64,000 nt of DNA from Yoonia tamlensis (GTDB lineage Bacteria > Pseudomonadota > Alphaproteobacteria > Rhodobacterales > Rhodobacteraceae), in NCBI RefSeq assembly GCF_900115105.1, contig NZ_FOYP01000001.1:1824097-1888096 (forward strand), given 5' to 3'. A program made the position numbers and the translations under genes. Position 1 is the stretch's first letter. Every line of letters begins with the position of its first letter. The notes under the pieces were generated by a model, which made no database searches, was not told the DNA's origin, and saw nothing but the letters and a program-made list of their open reading frames with translations. This document shows, in pieces, positions 25,848 to 35,332 of this stretch.

Positions 25848-27821
25848 TTATTGATCCAAGAAGCTCCGCAGCTTTCTACTCCGGCTTGGGTGTTTCAGCT
25901 TCCGCAGTGCTTTCGCTTCGATCTGGCGGATACGTTCGCGCGTTACGCTGAATTGTTGGCCGACTTCTTCGAGCGTGTGGTCGGTGTTCATGCCGATCCC
26001 GAAACGCATGCGCAGCACGCGTTCTTCGCGTGGGGTCAGGGATGCCAGCACCCGCGTTGTGGTTTCTTTCAGGTTTTCCTGAATCGCGGAATCCAGCGGC
26101 AAGATCGCGTTTTTGTCTTCGATGAAATCGCCAAGCTGCGAATCTTCCTCGTCGCCAATGGGCGTTTCCAAAGAAATCGGCTCTTTCGCGATTTTCATAA
26201 CCTTGCGGACTTTTTCCAAAGGCATTTGCAGTTTTTCTGCCAATTCCTCTGGTGTCGGCTCGCGGCCAATTTCGTGCAACATCTGGCGCCCCGTGCGAAC
26301 CAGCTTGTTGATCGTTTCGATCATATGCACCGGAATACGGATCGTGCGCGCCTGATCCGCGATAGAGCGCGTGATCGCCTGACGGATCCACCATGTCGCA
26401 TAGGTCGAAAATTTATAACCGCGGCGATATTCGAATTTATCAACCGCTTTCATCAGGCCGATGTTGCCTTCCTGAATAAGATCAAGGAATTGCAGGCCAC
26501 GGTTTGTGTATTTCTTGGCAATCGAAATCACCAAACGCAGATTGGCTTCGACCATTTCTTTCTTGGCCTGACGCGCCTCTTTTTCACCTTTTTGGACCTG
26601 CTGCACAATGCGGCGGAATTCGGTGATGTCGACGCCAACATATTGGCCAACTTGGGCCATGTCGCCGCGCAGCTCTTCGATTTTATCAGTCGATTTTTCG
26701 ACCATCATCTGCCAGCCACGGCCCGCCTTTTCGCCCATTTCCTCAAGCCAGTTCGGGTCAAGCTCGCGACCACGATAGGCATCAATAAATTCGCGACGGT
26801 TAATCCGGGCTTGGTCGGCCAATTTGACCATGGAGCTGTCGATCTGCATGATCCGGCGGTTGATGCCGTAAAGCTGGTCAATCAGCGCTTCGATCCGGTT
26901 GTTGTGCAGGTGCAGTGAATTCACCATCAGCACGATTTCCGACCGCAGTTTCTGGTATTTCTTTTCCTGCTTGTCGGTGAACGACGAATCCTCGTTAAGG
27001 GTCGCGGACATCCGCGCGTCTTGCATATCGGACAATTCGGCAAAATCATGCGCGATGACTTCAAGCGTTTCGAGCACGCGCGGCTTCAGCGCGGCCTCCA
27101 TCGCGGCAAGCGACATATTGGCCTGATCGTCTTCGTCCTCTTCGTCGTCTTTGGCAATCGGGTTGCCGTCAGCGTCCAGTTCTTGGGTTTTTTCCGATTT
27201 AGCCGGCGCACCGGCAACGGCTTCGACGACGGGTTCTTCGTCTTCGCCCAACTGGTTGCCAAAGGTGGTTTCCAGATCAATCACATCGCGCAGCAGAATG
27301 TCTTCGGACAAAAGCTCGTCGCGCCAGATCGTGATCGCCTGAAATGTCAGCGGGCTTTCGCACAGCCCGAGGATCATCGTATTGCGGCCGGCCTCGATCC
27401 GTTTGGCGATGGCAATTTCGCCTTCGCGTGACAGCAGTTCAACCGATCCCATTTCGCGCAGATACATGCGCACGGGGTCGTCGGTACGGTCGAGTTTTTC
27501 GGTTTCCGCACCACCAAGCGCCACTTCGCGCGAACCGGCAACGGTCGCGACTTCGGTGCCGGACTGGTTTTCTTCGGATTCTTCTGATTCTTCTTCTTCG
27601 GTGACCTGAATGCCCATTTCCGACAGCATGGACATCACGTCTTCGATCTGGTCGGACGAAACTTGCTCTGGCGGCAAAACGGCGTTCAACTGGTCGTAAG
27701 TGATGTAGCCCCGTTCGCGCGCATCAGCGATCATCTTTTTGACCGCTGCCTGGCTCATATCAAGGCTGTCATCGCCGTCCTGGTCCGCATTCTTACGATC
27801 GTCGTTGTCTTTCGCAGCCAT
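25848..27821 (-). CDS. rpoD: RpoD, housekeeping sigma-70 factor
   Basis: Primary sigma factor of 657 residues. Region 1.1 occupies the N-terminus ([28 protein letters not shown]); region 1.2 starts at [11 protein letters not shown]; an acidic non-conserved insert of about 250 residues follows; then region 2 ([46 protein letters not shown]), region 3, and region 4 with [20 protein letters not shown]. The ATG at 27821 follows AAAGG; the in-frame TTG one codon earlier is less likely. It lies downstream of dnaG on the same strand, the common dnaG-rpoD order. Confidence 0.97.
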   Translation of the reverse strand: MAAKDNDDRKNADQDGDDSLDMSQAAVKKMIADARERGYITYDQLNAVLPPEQVSSDQIEDVMSMLSEMGIQVTEEEESEESEENQSGTEVATVAGSREVALGGAETEKLDRTDDPVRMYLREMGSVELLSREGEIAIAKRIEAGRNTMILGLCESPLTFQAITIWRDELLSEDILLRDVIDLETTFGNQLGEDEEPVVEAVAGAPAKSEKTQELDADGNPIAKDDEEDEDDQANMSLAAMEAALKPRVLETLEVIAHDFAELSDMQDARMSATLNEDSSFTDKQEKKYQKLRSEIVLMVNSLHLHNNRIEALIDQLYGINRRIMQIDSSMVKLADQARINRREFIDAYRGRELDPNWLEEMGEKAGRGWQMMVEKSTDKIEELRGDMAQVGQYVGVDITEFRRIVQQVQKGEKEARQAKKEMVEANLRLVISIAKKYTNRGLQFLDLIQEGNIGLMKAVDKFEYRRGYKFSTYATWWIRQAITRSIADQARTIRIPVHMIETINKLVRTGRQMLHEIGREPTPEELAEKLQMPLEKVRKVMKIAKEPISLETPIGDEEDSQLGDFIEDKNAILPLDSAIQENLKETTTRVLASLTPREERVLRMRFGIGMNTDHTLEEVGQQFSVTRERIRQIEAKALRKLKHPSRSRKLRSFLDQ

Positions 27822-28023
27822 CAAAAGGACCTTTCCAAGTCGTCGTTTGCGCGCCGAAGTGATTCGGCTGATTCGGTTAGCGTCGAATCAAACCTGCATT
27901 GCACTGATTCGCAAGCAGATCGCACCTTGTTTTCAAATATGTGACACTCCAGAACCGTCAACTCTACGGCATGGCTCATCCGGTCGCCACCAGAACTAAC
28001 TTCATGACCATGTTTGTAATCAG

Positions 28024-29973
28024 TTATTTCTTCGGTTTCTTGGTGTTAGATATGATGTCTGCAACAATTTTTGCAAGGGCGTCCCGCTCAGATCGATCCA
28101 TTGAAAGCCCGTTACTACTCACATCATATTCCACTGACTGTTCGAGGGATGTGCCACCCGAATCATTTAGAGCGTAGTTGGCGAGCTGCACGCGGTGCGT
28201 CAGGCCTTCATCTACGTAACCTGACATATCAAATTCTGCATCTTCCATCGCTTGCCTATGACCTCGCTCTGCATCAAGCTTGGCAAATTGCTCGGCCAGA
28301 GTCATGCGTGGAACTTCAAATTGCACATCGCGCTGCATGGCTGGCAAAACTCGGACCATGGGATCGTTGAAAATTTTTGATACGACGGACTCCAGGCCGA
28401 ACTTACCTAAATACATCAGTATTTCATCATCTCCATGCGACAGCGCCACGTCGATCAAACGCAATGCCAGTTCTTGATGATCAGGCTCCAAGAATTCGAA
28501 ATTTTCCAATGCGGCCTCAAACTCGGAACGCATTTGTGCGTGACGTACACATAGCGCCAATATGACCCGCTCTCGCAGAGCCTCGATCGAACGGCCGTTT
28601 GGGTCATTTACTAGCGCTGAAGCTTTAGTGCTTGCTAGTGGACCGCCGGGGGCCTTCCTACGATCAAATCTATTCGCGGGAGCATAGTAGTTGGGGCGGA
28701 ACGTAATCCATCGAAGTTCCTTTATTGCTTCCGCGTAATAGCGCTTAACATCTTGGTTTTGAATTTTGCCGATAGCCATTCTCAACCGTAGATCAAGTCC
28801 AGCGCGTTGCTCTGGCGTCGAAGCTGGTGCTGCTTCTAGCTCTCTATCCCAGAGCATTCGTACCATCGGAATCGCGCCATCCAGCAGTTTTTGCATTGCG
28901 CTGGCACCTTGGGTTTTGATCAGATCGTCGGGGTCCAACCCTTCGGGCATCAGCGCAAAGCGCAGCGATTTCCCAGCCTCAAGCAGCGGCAGCGCAATGT
29001 CGATCACACGCATCGCCGCGCGCAAACCGGCCGTGTCGCCGTCCAATGCGATGATCGGCTCGTCCGCGATCCGCCACAAAAGGTGCAACTGGTTGTCGGT
29101 GATCGCGGTGCCAAGCGGCGCAACGGTCGCCGCAAATCCGGCCTCTGACAGGGCGATGACATCCATATAACCTTCGGCGACGATCAGCGGCTTGCCCTTG
29201 CCTGCGGCCTCGCGGGCGGGGCCTTGGTTATACAGGCTACGGCCCTTGTCGAACAAATCGGTTTCCGGTGAATTATAGTATTTCGCCGGATGGTTCGGGT
29301 CCATCGCGCGACCACCAAACCCGATCGGCCGCCCGCGCCCGTCACGGATCGGAAACATGATCCGGTCGCGAAACCGGTTATAAAGCCCGCTTCCGCGGTC
29401 GCTTTGCGCCGCCAAACCAGCGTCAACGATCAGTTTTTCGGCGACCCCTTTGCCCGTCAGATATTCAAGTACACCGCCCTGCGCAGGGGCAAAACCGATA
29501 TCCCAGCGCGCTTGGGCCTCGGGGTTCAAACCGCGGTGTTCAAGATATTCGCGGGCCTGTGCCGCCGCGCCGGTTTGAAGCTGCATCTTGTGGAACTGTA
29601 CCGCCTGTTCCATCACCGCAACCAATGCGCTGCGGTGATCCGTCTTTTGCTGCGCCTGCGGGTCGCGTTCGGGCATGGGCAACCCCGCCTCGCCCGCCAG
29701 AATGCGCACGGCCTCCATGAAATCGACATTTTCGGTTTCGCGTACAAATGTAATTGCATCGCCTTTGGCGTGACAGCCAAAGCAGTAATAAAACCCTTTG
29801 CGGTCATCGACATGGAAGCTCGCGGATTTTTCCTGATGGAACGGGCACGGCGCCCAAAGATCGCCCTTGCCCTGATTTGACTTGCGCGTATCCCACATGA
29901 CTTTGCGCCCGACGACCTGCCCCAAGGACAGCCGGCTGCGCAATTCATCAAGGAAACCGGGCGGCAAACTCAT
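28024..29973 (-). CDS. dnaG: DnaG, DNA primase
   Basis: Primase of 649 residues that makes RNA primers at the replication fork. The N-terminal zinc domain has CPFHQEKSASF and YYCFGCHAKGDAI (CxxH and CxxC). The Toprim core shows IVAEGYMDVIAL and ALDGDTAGLRA. The C-terminal part contacts DnaB and is poorly conserved. The start at 29973 matches the usual MSLPPGFLDELRSRLSL; the frame is open to 30108, but that extension is not DnaG-like. The 3' third looks lower in GC and uses rarer codons than the 5' part. Confidence 0.96.
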   Translation of the reverse strand: MSLPPGFLDELRSRLSLGQVVGRKVMWDTRKSNQGKGDLWAPCPFHQEKSASFHVDDRKGFYYCFGCHAKGDAITFVRETENVDFMEAVRILAGEAGLPMPERDPQAQQKTDHRSALVAVMEQAVQFHKMQLQTGAAAQAREYLEHRGLNPEAQARWDIGFAPAQGGVLEYLTGKGVAEKLIVDAGLAAQSDRGSGLYNRFRDRIMFPIRDGRGRPIGFGGRAMDPNHPAKYYNSPETDLFDKGRSLYNQGPAREAAGKGKPLIVAEGYMDVIALSEAGFAATVAPLGTAITDNQLHLLWRIADEPIIALDGDTAGLRAAMRVIDIALPLLEAGKSLRFALMPEGLDPDDLIKTQGASAMQKLLDGAIPMVRMLWDRELEAAPASTPEQRAGLDLRLRMAIGKIQNQDVKRYYAEAIKELRWITFRPNYYAPANRFDRRKAPGGPLASTKASALVNDPNGRSIEALRERVILALCVRHAQMRSEFEAALENFEFLEPDHQELALRLIDVALSHGDDEILMYLGKFGLESVVSKIFNDPMVRVLPAMQRDVQFEVPRMTLAEQFAKLDAERGHRQAMEDAEFDMSGYVDEGLTHRVQLANYALNDSGGTSLEQSVEYDVSSNGLSMDRSERDALAKIVADIISNTKKPKK

Positions 29974-30358
29974 GCGCGCAGTATCGCGCAGTTGCGGGGC
30001 AATTGCCATGTGCTTATGCGTGAATTTGCAGCCGCATGTACGGCACGCAAAACCACGCCTTCGCGCCGATTCGCGACATTTTTGGCAGCACAATGCCCGC
30101 AAGCACAATCAGACCGAGGCGAAACGGCAACAAATTGCCGACCCGCAAATCGCAGAACTCGACAAATTCATGAACAATTGCCGCCCACGCATCGAATTGT
30201 TCGCAGTTTACCGCAGGTCAGCAGCCTTGCGCCAAAGTATCGCCACATTCTTGCCATCACATGCTCTGGCGTTCATGTCATGTTTATATTCAGTTATGCA
30301 GCCCTTTCAGATTAGCGTATGAAAGCCTTGGTGTATTGCCGCGGGGAAAAATCAGCCG
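29974..30358. other. Intergenic region between dnaG and tadG, with a possible zinc-ribbon remnant
   Basis: About 385 bases at a divergent junction. On the minus strand, in frame with dnaG, the stretch 30108-29974 encodes CQKCRESARRRGFACRTCGC, which has a CxxC-x10-CxxC pattern, but it starts only at a TTG after a stop. It may be a remnant of a small zinc-binding protein or chance. No other gene was recognised. Confidence 0.3.
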
Positions 30359-31900
30359 ATGACAAAGAATATTCAGACTCCAGTGATCGATCAGCGCGAC
30401 AGCGTTTTGCGGCGTTTTGCCAAAGACGAGGACGGCGGCATTATTGTGATGACCCTGCTCTTGCTGGTCACGATGTTGATCATGGGCGGCATGGCCGTGG
30501 ACTTTATGCGGTTCGAGGCAAAGCGCGCCGAATTGCAAAGCGTTGCAGACCGCGCTGTGCTTGCCGCGGCCGAACTTGACCAAAGCCTCGACGCCAAGGA
30601 TGTCGTCGTCGATATGTTCGAAAAAACGGGCTATGGCGATAATATTATCGGCGAACCGTCTGTAAACAGCATGGCCGCTTCGCGCTCTGTGAGTGTGCAG
30701 TCGCGGTTGAATCTGGATACTTTCTATCTGCGTCTTGCCGGCATCGACACACTGTCTGTTCCCGCCCAGTCAGCCGCGATTGAGGGTGCCGGTAACATTG
30801 AAATCTCGCTGGTGCTTGATATTTCCGGGTCGATGGGGTCCAGCGCAACCGATGCCAATGGCAATAGTAGTGACCGCATCACCATCCTGCAGGAAGCGGC
30901 AAACAATTTTATCGACCAGTTGTTGATCGAAGACTACGAAGACCAGATCTCGATCAACCTTATTGCCTATTCACAGCAGGTGAATATTGGCGATGCGATT
31001 TTTGACCAGCTGACGCTGGATGAAGACCCATCAATGTTCGAATTTGAAACTGACAGGCTCTTGCCCGCAGCGAATCGCGTGGGTGACTGGTATACGAACC
31101 CAAGCCGTTGTATCGATTTCGACTCGGACGAATTCCTGACAACCACATTTGACACATCGCGTGCCTACCATCAGGTTGAGACATTCGATCACTACTCTGG
31201 TAGCAGCACAAGCACGGTTCGCCTGCCGCTTTGCCCTGCGACAGTTTCCGGCGGCATGCAAACGCATATCATCCCGTTGTCACAAGACGCCGACGAGCTG
31301 AAAGCCGCGATCAACAGCTATGAGCCAACAACCTTTACGGCGATCCATCTGGGTATGAAATGGGGCGTGTCCCTGCTTGATCCGTCGATGCGCACATTGC
31401 TGGGCAATGCATCAGGCATTGATCCTGCATTTGCCGGTGAACGCCCGTCGAACTATTCTGCCAATGATGATGGTGTCTCGACGGTGAAATACGTCATTCT
31501 CATGACCGATGGTCAGAACGTGGCCGGCAAGCGCATACTACCCAGCCGCTATGATGAACTTGACGAACGCATTATCTGGGGCACATACCCGCACGCCTAT
31601 TGGTACAACTGGAACCGCTACCAGAACATCACCCCCGTCATTCCGCGCGAAAGCGAAAACACCGTTTCCTATTCGGGCTATTCAAAGGCTGACGCCGACC
31701 GGCAGCTCGAGGAAATCTGCACCGCTGCAAAGGGCGAAAACATCATCGTGCATGCGATCGCAATGGGTGCCGGTAGCTCGCAGATGTCAAGCTGCGCATC
31801 ATCGGTGGCGGGCCACTATCACGAAACACAAGGTGCCGAGCTGGAAGCAATTTTCGAACAGATTGCCGAGCAAATCACCGAACTGCGGTTGAGCCTGTAA
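30359..31900 (+). CDS. tadG: TadG-like pilus-associated protein with VWA domain
   Basis: Protein of 513 residues. After a charged start, DEDGGIIVMTLLLLVTMLIMGGMAVDFMR is the single N-terminal membrane anchor typical of TadE/TadG, ending in a Flp-pilin-like context. From about residue 145 a von Willebrand A domain follows, with the metal site DISGSMGSS (DxSxS). TadG supports surface attachment of Tad (Flp) pili. A GGGGAAAA element precedes the ATG. It heads a three-gene operon with tadE-like genes. Confidence 0.83.
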   Translation: MTKNIQTPVIDQRDSVLRRFAKDEDGGIIVMTLLLLVTMLIMGGMAVDFMRFEAKRAELQSVADRAVLAAAELDQSLDAKDVVVDMFEKTGYGDNIIGEPSVNSMAASRSVSVQSRLNLDTFYLRLAGIDTLSVPAQSAAIEGAGNIEISLVLDISGSMGSSATDANGNSSDRITILQEAANNFIDQLLIEDYEDQISINLIAYSQQVNIGDAIFDQLTLDEDPSMFEFETDRLLPAANRVGDWYTNPSRCIDFDSDEFLTTTFDTSRAYHQVETFDHYSGSSTSTVRLPLCPATVSGGMQTHIIPLSQDADELKAAINSYEPTTFTAIHLGMKWGVSLLDPSMRTLLGNASGIDPAFAGERPSNYSANDDGVSTVKYVILMTDGQNVAGKRILPSRYDELDERIIWGTYPHAYWYNWNRYQNITPVIPRESENTVSYSGYSKADADRQLEEICTAAKGENIIVHAIAMGAGSSQMSSCASSVAGHYHETQGAELEAIFEQIAEQITELRLSL

Positions 31901-32469
31901 TGCGGCACCTGATGTCAAAATTCCGGCAATTCGCGGGTGACGACTCTGGGGTCGTCACCGTCGAATTTGTGCTTGTCTTTCCGATGTTCTTTGGCTTTTT
32001 TCTGATGACCTATGAACAGGGCGTCATATCGCTGCGCAATGTGATGCTCGAGCGTGGCGTTGACATGGCCGTCCGCGAGATCCGTATCGGCGCGATGCCC
32101 GAACCGACCGGCCCCCTGCTCAAAACCGCGATCTGTGGCTACGCCGAGATTTTGCCAGATTGCGAAGAACAGATTGAACTTGAAATGGTTGTGCGCGACG
32201 TGCGCAACTGGGTCGATATTCCGTCACAAGTGCGCTGCATCGACAGGAGCGTAACAACCCAAGCCTCGGTTGAATTTGTCAACGGCGGAAATAACAAACT
32301 GGTTTTCTTGCGGGCCTGCATCCGGCTTGACCCGATGTTGCCGACTTCGGGCATTGGACGCTCGATCGTCACTGCGGCCGAAGGAAATGATGCCGCCGGT
32401 GGTTCATATGCGCTGGTCGCATCTGCCGCCTTTGTAGTGGAGCCATTTGCAGATGAAGATGAAGAATAA
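31900..32469 (+). CDS. TadE-like minor pilin (first)
   Basis: Protein of 189 residues with the TadE pattern DDSGVVTVEFVLVFPMFFGF close to the N-terminus, which is the prepilin-like hydrophobic segment, and a secreted C-terminal part with several cysteines (CGYAEILPDC, VRCID, RACIRL) that may form disulfides. The start overlaps the tadG stop as TAATG; an ATG four codons later is an alternative. It is presumably exported and matured by a TadV-type peptidase encoded elsewhere. Confidence 0.8.
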   Translation: MRHLMSKFRQFAGDDSGVVTVEFVLVFPMFFGFFLMTYEQGVISLRNVMLERGVDMAVREIRIGAMPEPTGPLLKTAICGYAEILPDCEEQIELEMVVRDVRNWVDIPSQVRCIDRSVTTQASVEFVNGGNNKLVFLRACIRLDPMLPTSGIGRSIVTAAEGNDAAGGSYALVASAAFVVEPFADEDEE

Positions 32470-33052
32470 CTTTAGGTCGCTTGTCCGGAATTTTCATCAA
32501 GACGAAAGCGGTGTAATCGCGATCGAACTCTTGCTTGTCGTCCCGATTCTCGTTTGGGCGCTTTTGTCGACGCTTGTGTATTTTGATGCCTTCAAGGCGC
32601 AGTCAATCAGTACCCGCATGAGCATGACGCTCGCTGATATGTTCAGCCGCGAAACCGATGTTGACTGGACCTTTATCAACGGCGCATACGACCTGCTTGA
32701 TGCGCTTTCGCATTCTGCCAGCGCGCCGGACTTGCGCGTCACCGTCTACAGCTACGACGAAGCGAATGACCAATATTCACGCGAATGGTCACGCAACAAA
32801 GGAAGCTATTATTCCAACCATACCAATGCGACGCTGCGCGCTGAATCGGACCGCTTGCCGATCTTGGCGGATGGCGACCGCGCCCTGCTTGTTGAAACGC
32901 ACACCGAATATTCTGCGCCATTTTCGATTGGCATCGGCCCGTTTTTGCAAACCGATCTGGACGATTTCACGTTCGACACTTTTACAACCATCCGTCCACG
33001 CTATACCGAATCCGTCTGCTTTGTAAAAAACAACGGTGATCTGCTTTGCTAA
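32453..33052 (+). CDS. TadE-like minor pilin (second)
   Basis: Protein of about 199 residues with the N-terminal pattern DESGVIAIELLLVVPILVWALLSTLVYFDAF, again TadE-like, and a secreted remainder rich in acidic and aromatic residues, ending CFVKNNGDLLC. It overlaps the previous gene by 17 bases. ATG 32453 is used; TTG 32447 and ATG 32459 are possible. The ending cysteine pair could form a disulfide loop. It shares CTAA with the convergent next gene at the 3' end. Confidence 0.8.
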   Translation: MKMKNNFRSLVRNFHQDESGVIAIELLLVVPILVWALLSTLVYFDAFKAQSISTRMSMTLADMFSRETDVDWTFINGAYDLLDALSHSASAPDLRVTVYSYDEANDQYSREWSRNKGSYYSNHTNATLRAESDRLPILADGDRALLVETHTEYSAPFSIGIGPFLQTDLDDFTFDTFTTIRPRYTESVCFVKNNGDLLC

Positions 33053-33534
33053 AGCCGTGCTGCGGTTATCCGTAGCGCGATTTGTTCGGCCATGAATTTG
33101 GCTTGGCCTGCGGATGTTACCCCACCGACACCAATGCGGCGACCATACCGCCACCAAAGCCCCGGCGCCCATGAGCGGGGCTTTTTCTCTTTGAGTTTCA
33201 AGGTAAAACCGTTGGACGGTTTGAACGCAAATGCGCCACGGTCGACGGCGATGATTTCATCCATCCGCGCCAGAACAAAACCGTTGCTGGCGCGCAATTC
33301 GGTTTCGGTCAATTCGATCGACAACAGCGTGCAGCGGCGCATCGTCTCTGCCAGCCAAAGCATCGCGCCCCCGAACGCCAACATAAACACCAGCCACACC
33401 GGTGCAGGCGGCTGCACGAGCGCCGTATAGATCACCAGCCCCCCCAGCCCGAGCAAGACCCCAAAGGCAAAAATCCGGCGCAGCGCAGAGGCTTGCACGG
33501 TGGCATAGACGCCGTTTTCATCGGATTGAAACAT
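33049..33534 (-). CDS. Membrane protein of unknown function with two N-terminal helices
   Basis: Protein of 161 residues. Two hydrophobic helices lie at about residues 22-60 (IFAFGVLLGLGGLVIYTALV and APVWLVFMLAFGGAMLWLA), followed by a soluble domain of about 95 residues that reads like a small beta-rich, PH-like domain (LLSIELTETELRASNGFVLARMDEI). I do not recognise a named family. It is transcribed convergently with the tad operon and divergently from the next lipoprotein gene. Confidence 0.7.
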   Translation of the reverse strand: MFQSDENGVYATVQASALRRIFAFGVLLGLGGLVIYTALVQPPAPVWLVFMLAFGGAMLWLAETMRRCTLLSIELTETELRASNGFVLARMDEIIAVDRGAFAFKPSNGFTLKLKEKKPRSWAPGLWWRYGRRIGVGGVTSAGQAKFMAEQIALRITAARL

Positions 33535-33625
33535 GGTGATCCTCTTGTTTGTTGCAAGTGATCTAACCGATCTGTTGATGAATGCCCAGTTGCACTGGCG
33601 CGCGCGGAATGCAAAACATCACACT

Positions 33626-33856
33626 ATGCGTTTTATGCCCCTTCTTCTTGTCGCTTTGGCCGGCTGTGCACAAATTCCGGCGCTTGATGGCAGCATCAGC
33701 GATGCGGCGCGTGCGGCCCCCTATCCCGTGCTGACACCAATGCCCGGCATTGCCCCCGTCACAGCCGCGCAAGATTCGGATCTGGCGGCCCGCGTGGCCG
33801 CATTGCACGCCCGCGCAGCTTGGTTGCGCCAGATCGACATCGCTGCGTTGCAGTAG
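33626..33856 (+). CDS. Small lipoprotein
   Basis: Predicted lipoprotein of 76 residues. MRFMPLLLVALAGCAQIP is a short signal peptide with lipobox ALAGC, cleaved before cysteine 14. The mature part is alanine- and proline-rich and ends with a helix (LAARVAALHARAAWLRQ). The upstream frame to 33533 is not plausible because it would bury the signal. Function unknown. Confidence 0.72.
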   Translation: MRFMPLLLVALAGCAQIPALDGSISDAARAAPYPVLTPMPGIAPVTAAQDSDLAARVAALHARAAWLRQIDIAALQ

Positions 33857-33912
33857 CCGCGCGGTTTCGCTAGTACGGCGGGAAGACAAATCAACCATGG
33901 ACGGACCCTGAT

Positions 33913-35199
33913 ATGACAACACCTTTGCGCCTTGGAATTGCGGGTCTGGGCACCGTTGGCGTCGGAATCGTCAAGATCGTACAAAAACACGCGACACTAC
34001 TGGAAACTCGCGCAGGCCGTCCGATTGTGATCAGCGCCGTATCCGCACGTTCAAAAGACAAAGACCGCGGCGTTGACCTGTCAGGCTACGCTTGGGAAAA
34101 CGACCCTGTCGATCTGGCGAAGCGCGACGATATCGACCTGTTTATCGAAGTCATGGGCGGCCATGAAGGCCCGGCCAAAGACGCAACGATCGCCGCGATA
34201 AACGCTGGCAAAGACGTGGTTTCAGCCAATAAGGCGCTGCTTGCGATCCATGGTCAGGCGCTTGCGGAATCGGCCGAAATGGCCGGTCGCGTGATCCGCT
34301 TCGAAGCGGCCGTTGCAGGCGGTATTCCGGTGGTCAAGGCACTGACCGAAGGGCTGGCGGGCAACGGTATTTCACGTGTAATGGGCGTGATGAACGGCAG
34401 CTGCAACTATATCCTGACGCGCATGGAAAACGCAGGGCTCAGCTATGAGGCGGTCTTTGAAGAGGCCAATAACCTTGGCTATCTGGAAGCCGACCCCGAA
34501 CTTGATGTTGGTGGCATCGACGCAGGGCACAAGCTGGCGATATTGGCGGCAATAGCCTTTGGCACACAGGTGGATTTCGAAGCGGTCGAGCTTGAAGGCA
34601 TCGGCGCGGTCACCATCGAAGACATCCATCAGGCGGCCGACATGGGCTATAAAATCAAATTGCTTGGCGTGGCGCAAATGACGGGTCGCGGGTTGGAACA
34701 ACGCATGTCACCCTGCCTTGTGCCCGACACCTCGCCTTTGGGGCAGCTTGAAGGCGGCACCAATATGGTTGTGCTGGAAGGTGACGCCGTCGGGCAGATC
34801 GTATTGCGCGGCCCCGGCGCAGGCGAAGGCCCGACCGCAAGCGCTGTGATGGGCGATGTGATGGATATCGCGCGCGGGCTGCGCATGTCGACATTCGGAC
34901 AGCCTGCCAAAACCCTGCGCAACGCGCGCGCCGCCCGCGCGGCTGTATCCGCACCCTATTATCTGCGGATGCAACTGGTCGATAAACCGGGCGCCTTGGC
35001 CAAGGTCGCCCACGCGCTGAGCGAAGCAGGTATTTCGATCGACCGCATGCGCCAGTATGGGCATCAAGATACCGCAGCACCTGTGCTGATCGTCACCCAT
35101 AAAACCACCCGCAGCGCGCTTGACGAAGCGATTGGCGAATTCGAAAAAACCGGCGTTGTTTCTGGCACACCGGTCGCGATCCGAATCGAACAGATTTAG
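33913..35199 (+). CDS. hom: Homoserine dehydrogenase
   Basis: NAD(P)-dependent reduction of aspartate semialdehyde to homoserine, on the way to threonine and methionine. The 428-residue protein has the N-terminal GLGTVGVGIV Rossmann motif, the central NGSCNYILTRM catalytic-domain segment with GYLEADPELDVGGIDAGHKLAILA, and a C-terminal ACT domain (LVDKPGALAKVAHALSEAGIS) for feedback control by threonine. It is followed by two strong palindromes that may end transcription before glpX. Confidence 0.96.
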   Translation: MTTPLRLGIAGLGTVGVGIVKIVQKHATLLETRAGRPIVISAVSARSKDKDRGVDLSGYAWENDPVDLAKRDDIDLFIEVMGGHEGPAKDATIAAINAGKDVVSANKALLAIHGQALAESAEMAGRVIRFEAAVAGGIPVVKALTEGLAGNGISRVMGVMNGSCNYILTRMENAGLSYEAVFEEANNLGYLEADPELDVGGIDAGHKLAILAAIAFGTQVDFEAVELEGIGAVTIEDIHQAADMGYKIKLLGVAQMTGRGLEQRMSPCLVPDTSPLGQLEGGTNMVVLEGDAVGQIVLRGPGAGEGPTASAVMGDVMDIARGLRMSTFGQPAKTLRNARAARAAVSAPYYLRMQLVDKPGALAKVAHALSEAGISIDRMRQYGHQDTAAPVLIVTHKTTRSALDEAIGEFEKTGVVSGTPVAIRIEQI

Positions 35200-35203
35200 G
35201 CGT

Positions 35204-35249
35204 CCAAAAATTCGCGAATTTTTGGTTCCAGAATTTGTTTCAAATTCTG
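35204..35249. repeat. Two successive AT-rich palindromes between hom and glpX
   Basis: First, a perfect 22-bp palindrome (arm CCAAAAATTCG) at 35204-35225. Second, an inverted repeat CAGAATTTG-TTT-CAAATTCTG at 35229-35249. Neither has a T run after it. The first shares the CGCG-centred AT-rich design with 2171-2188. They could slow transcription between the two genes or bind a protein. Confidence 0.6.
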
Positions 35250-35332
35250 ACGCCGCCAAAGTTAGCGCAAACAGTCTTGCGGCGCGGCAGCTGACACGGT
35301 TTAGGGAGACCAACCATCAAAGGAGTCCCATC

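Noticed and set aside
25851-26918. 355-codon open frame on the plus strand
   Set aside because: It is antisense to the conserved rpoD regions 2-4 and shows no domain or ribosome site.
27822-28023. Gene between rpoD and dnaG
   Set aside because: Short frames without ribosome sites; the stretch reads as an ordinary intergenic leader.
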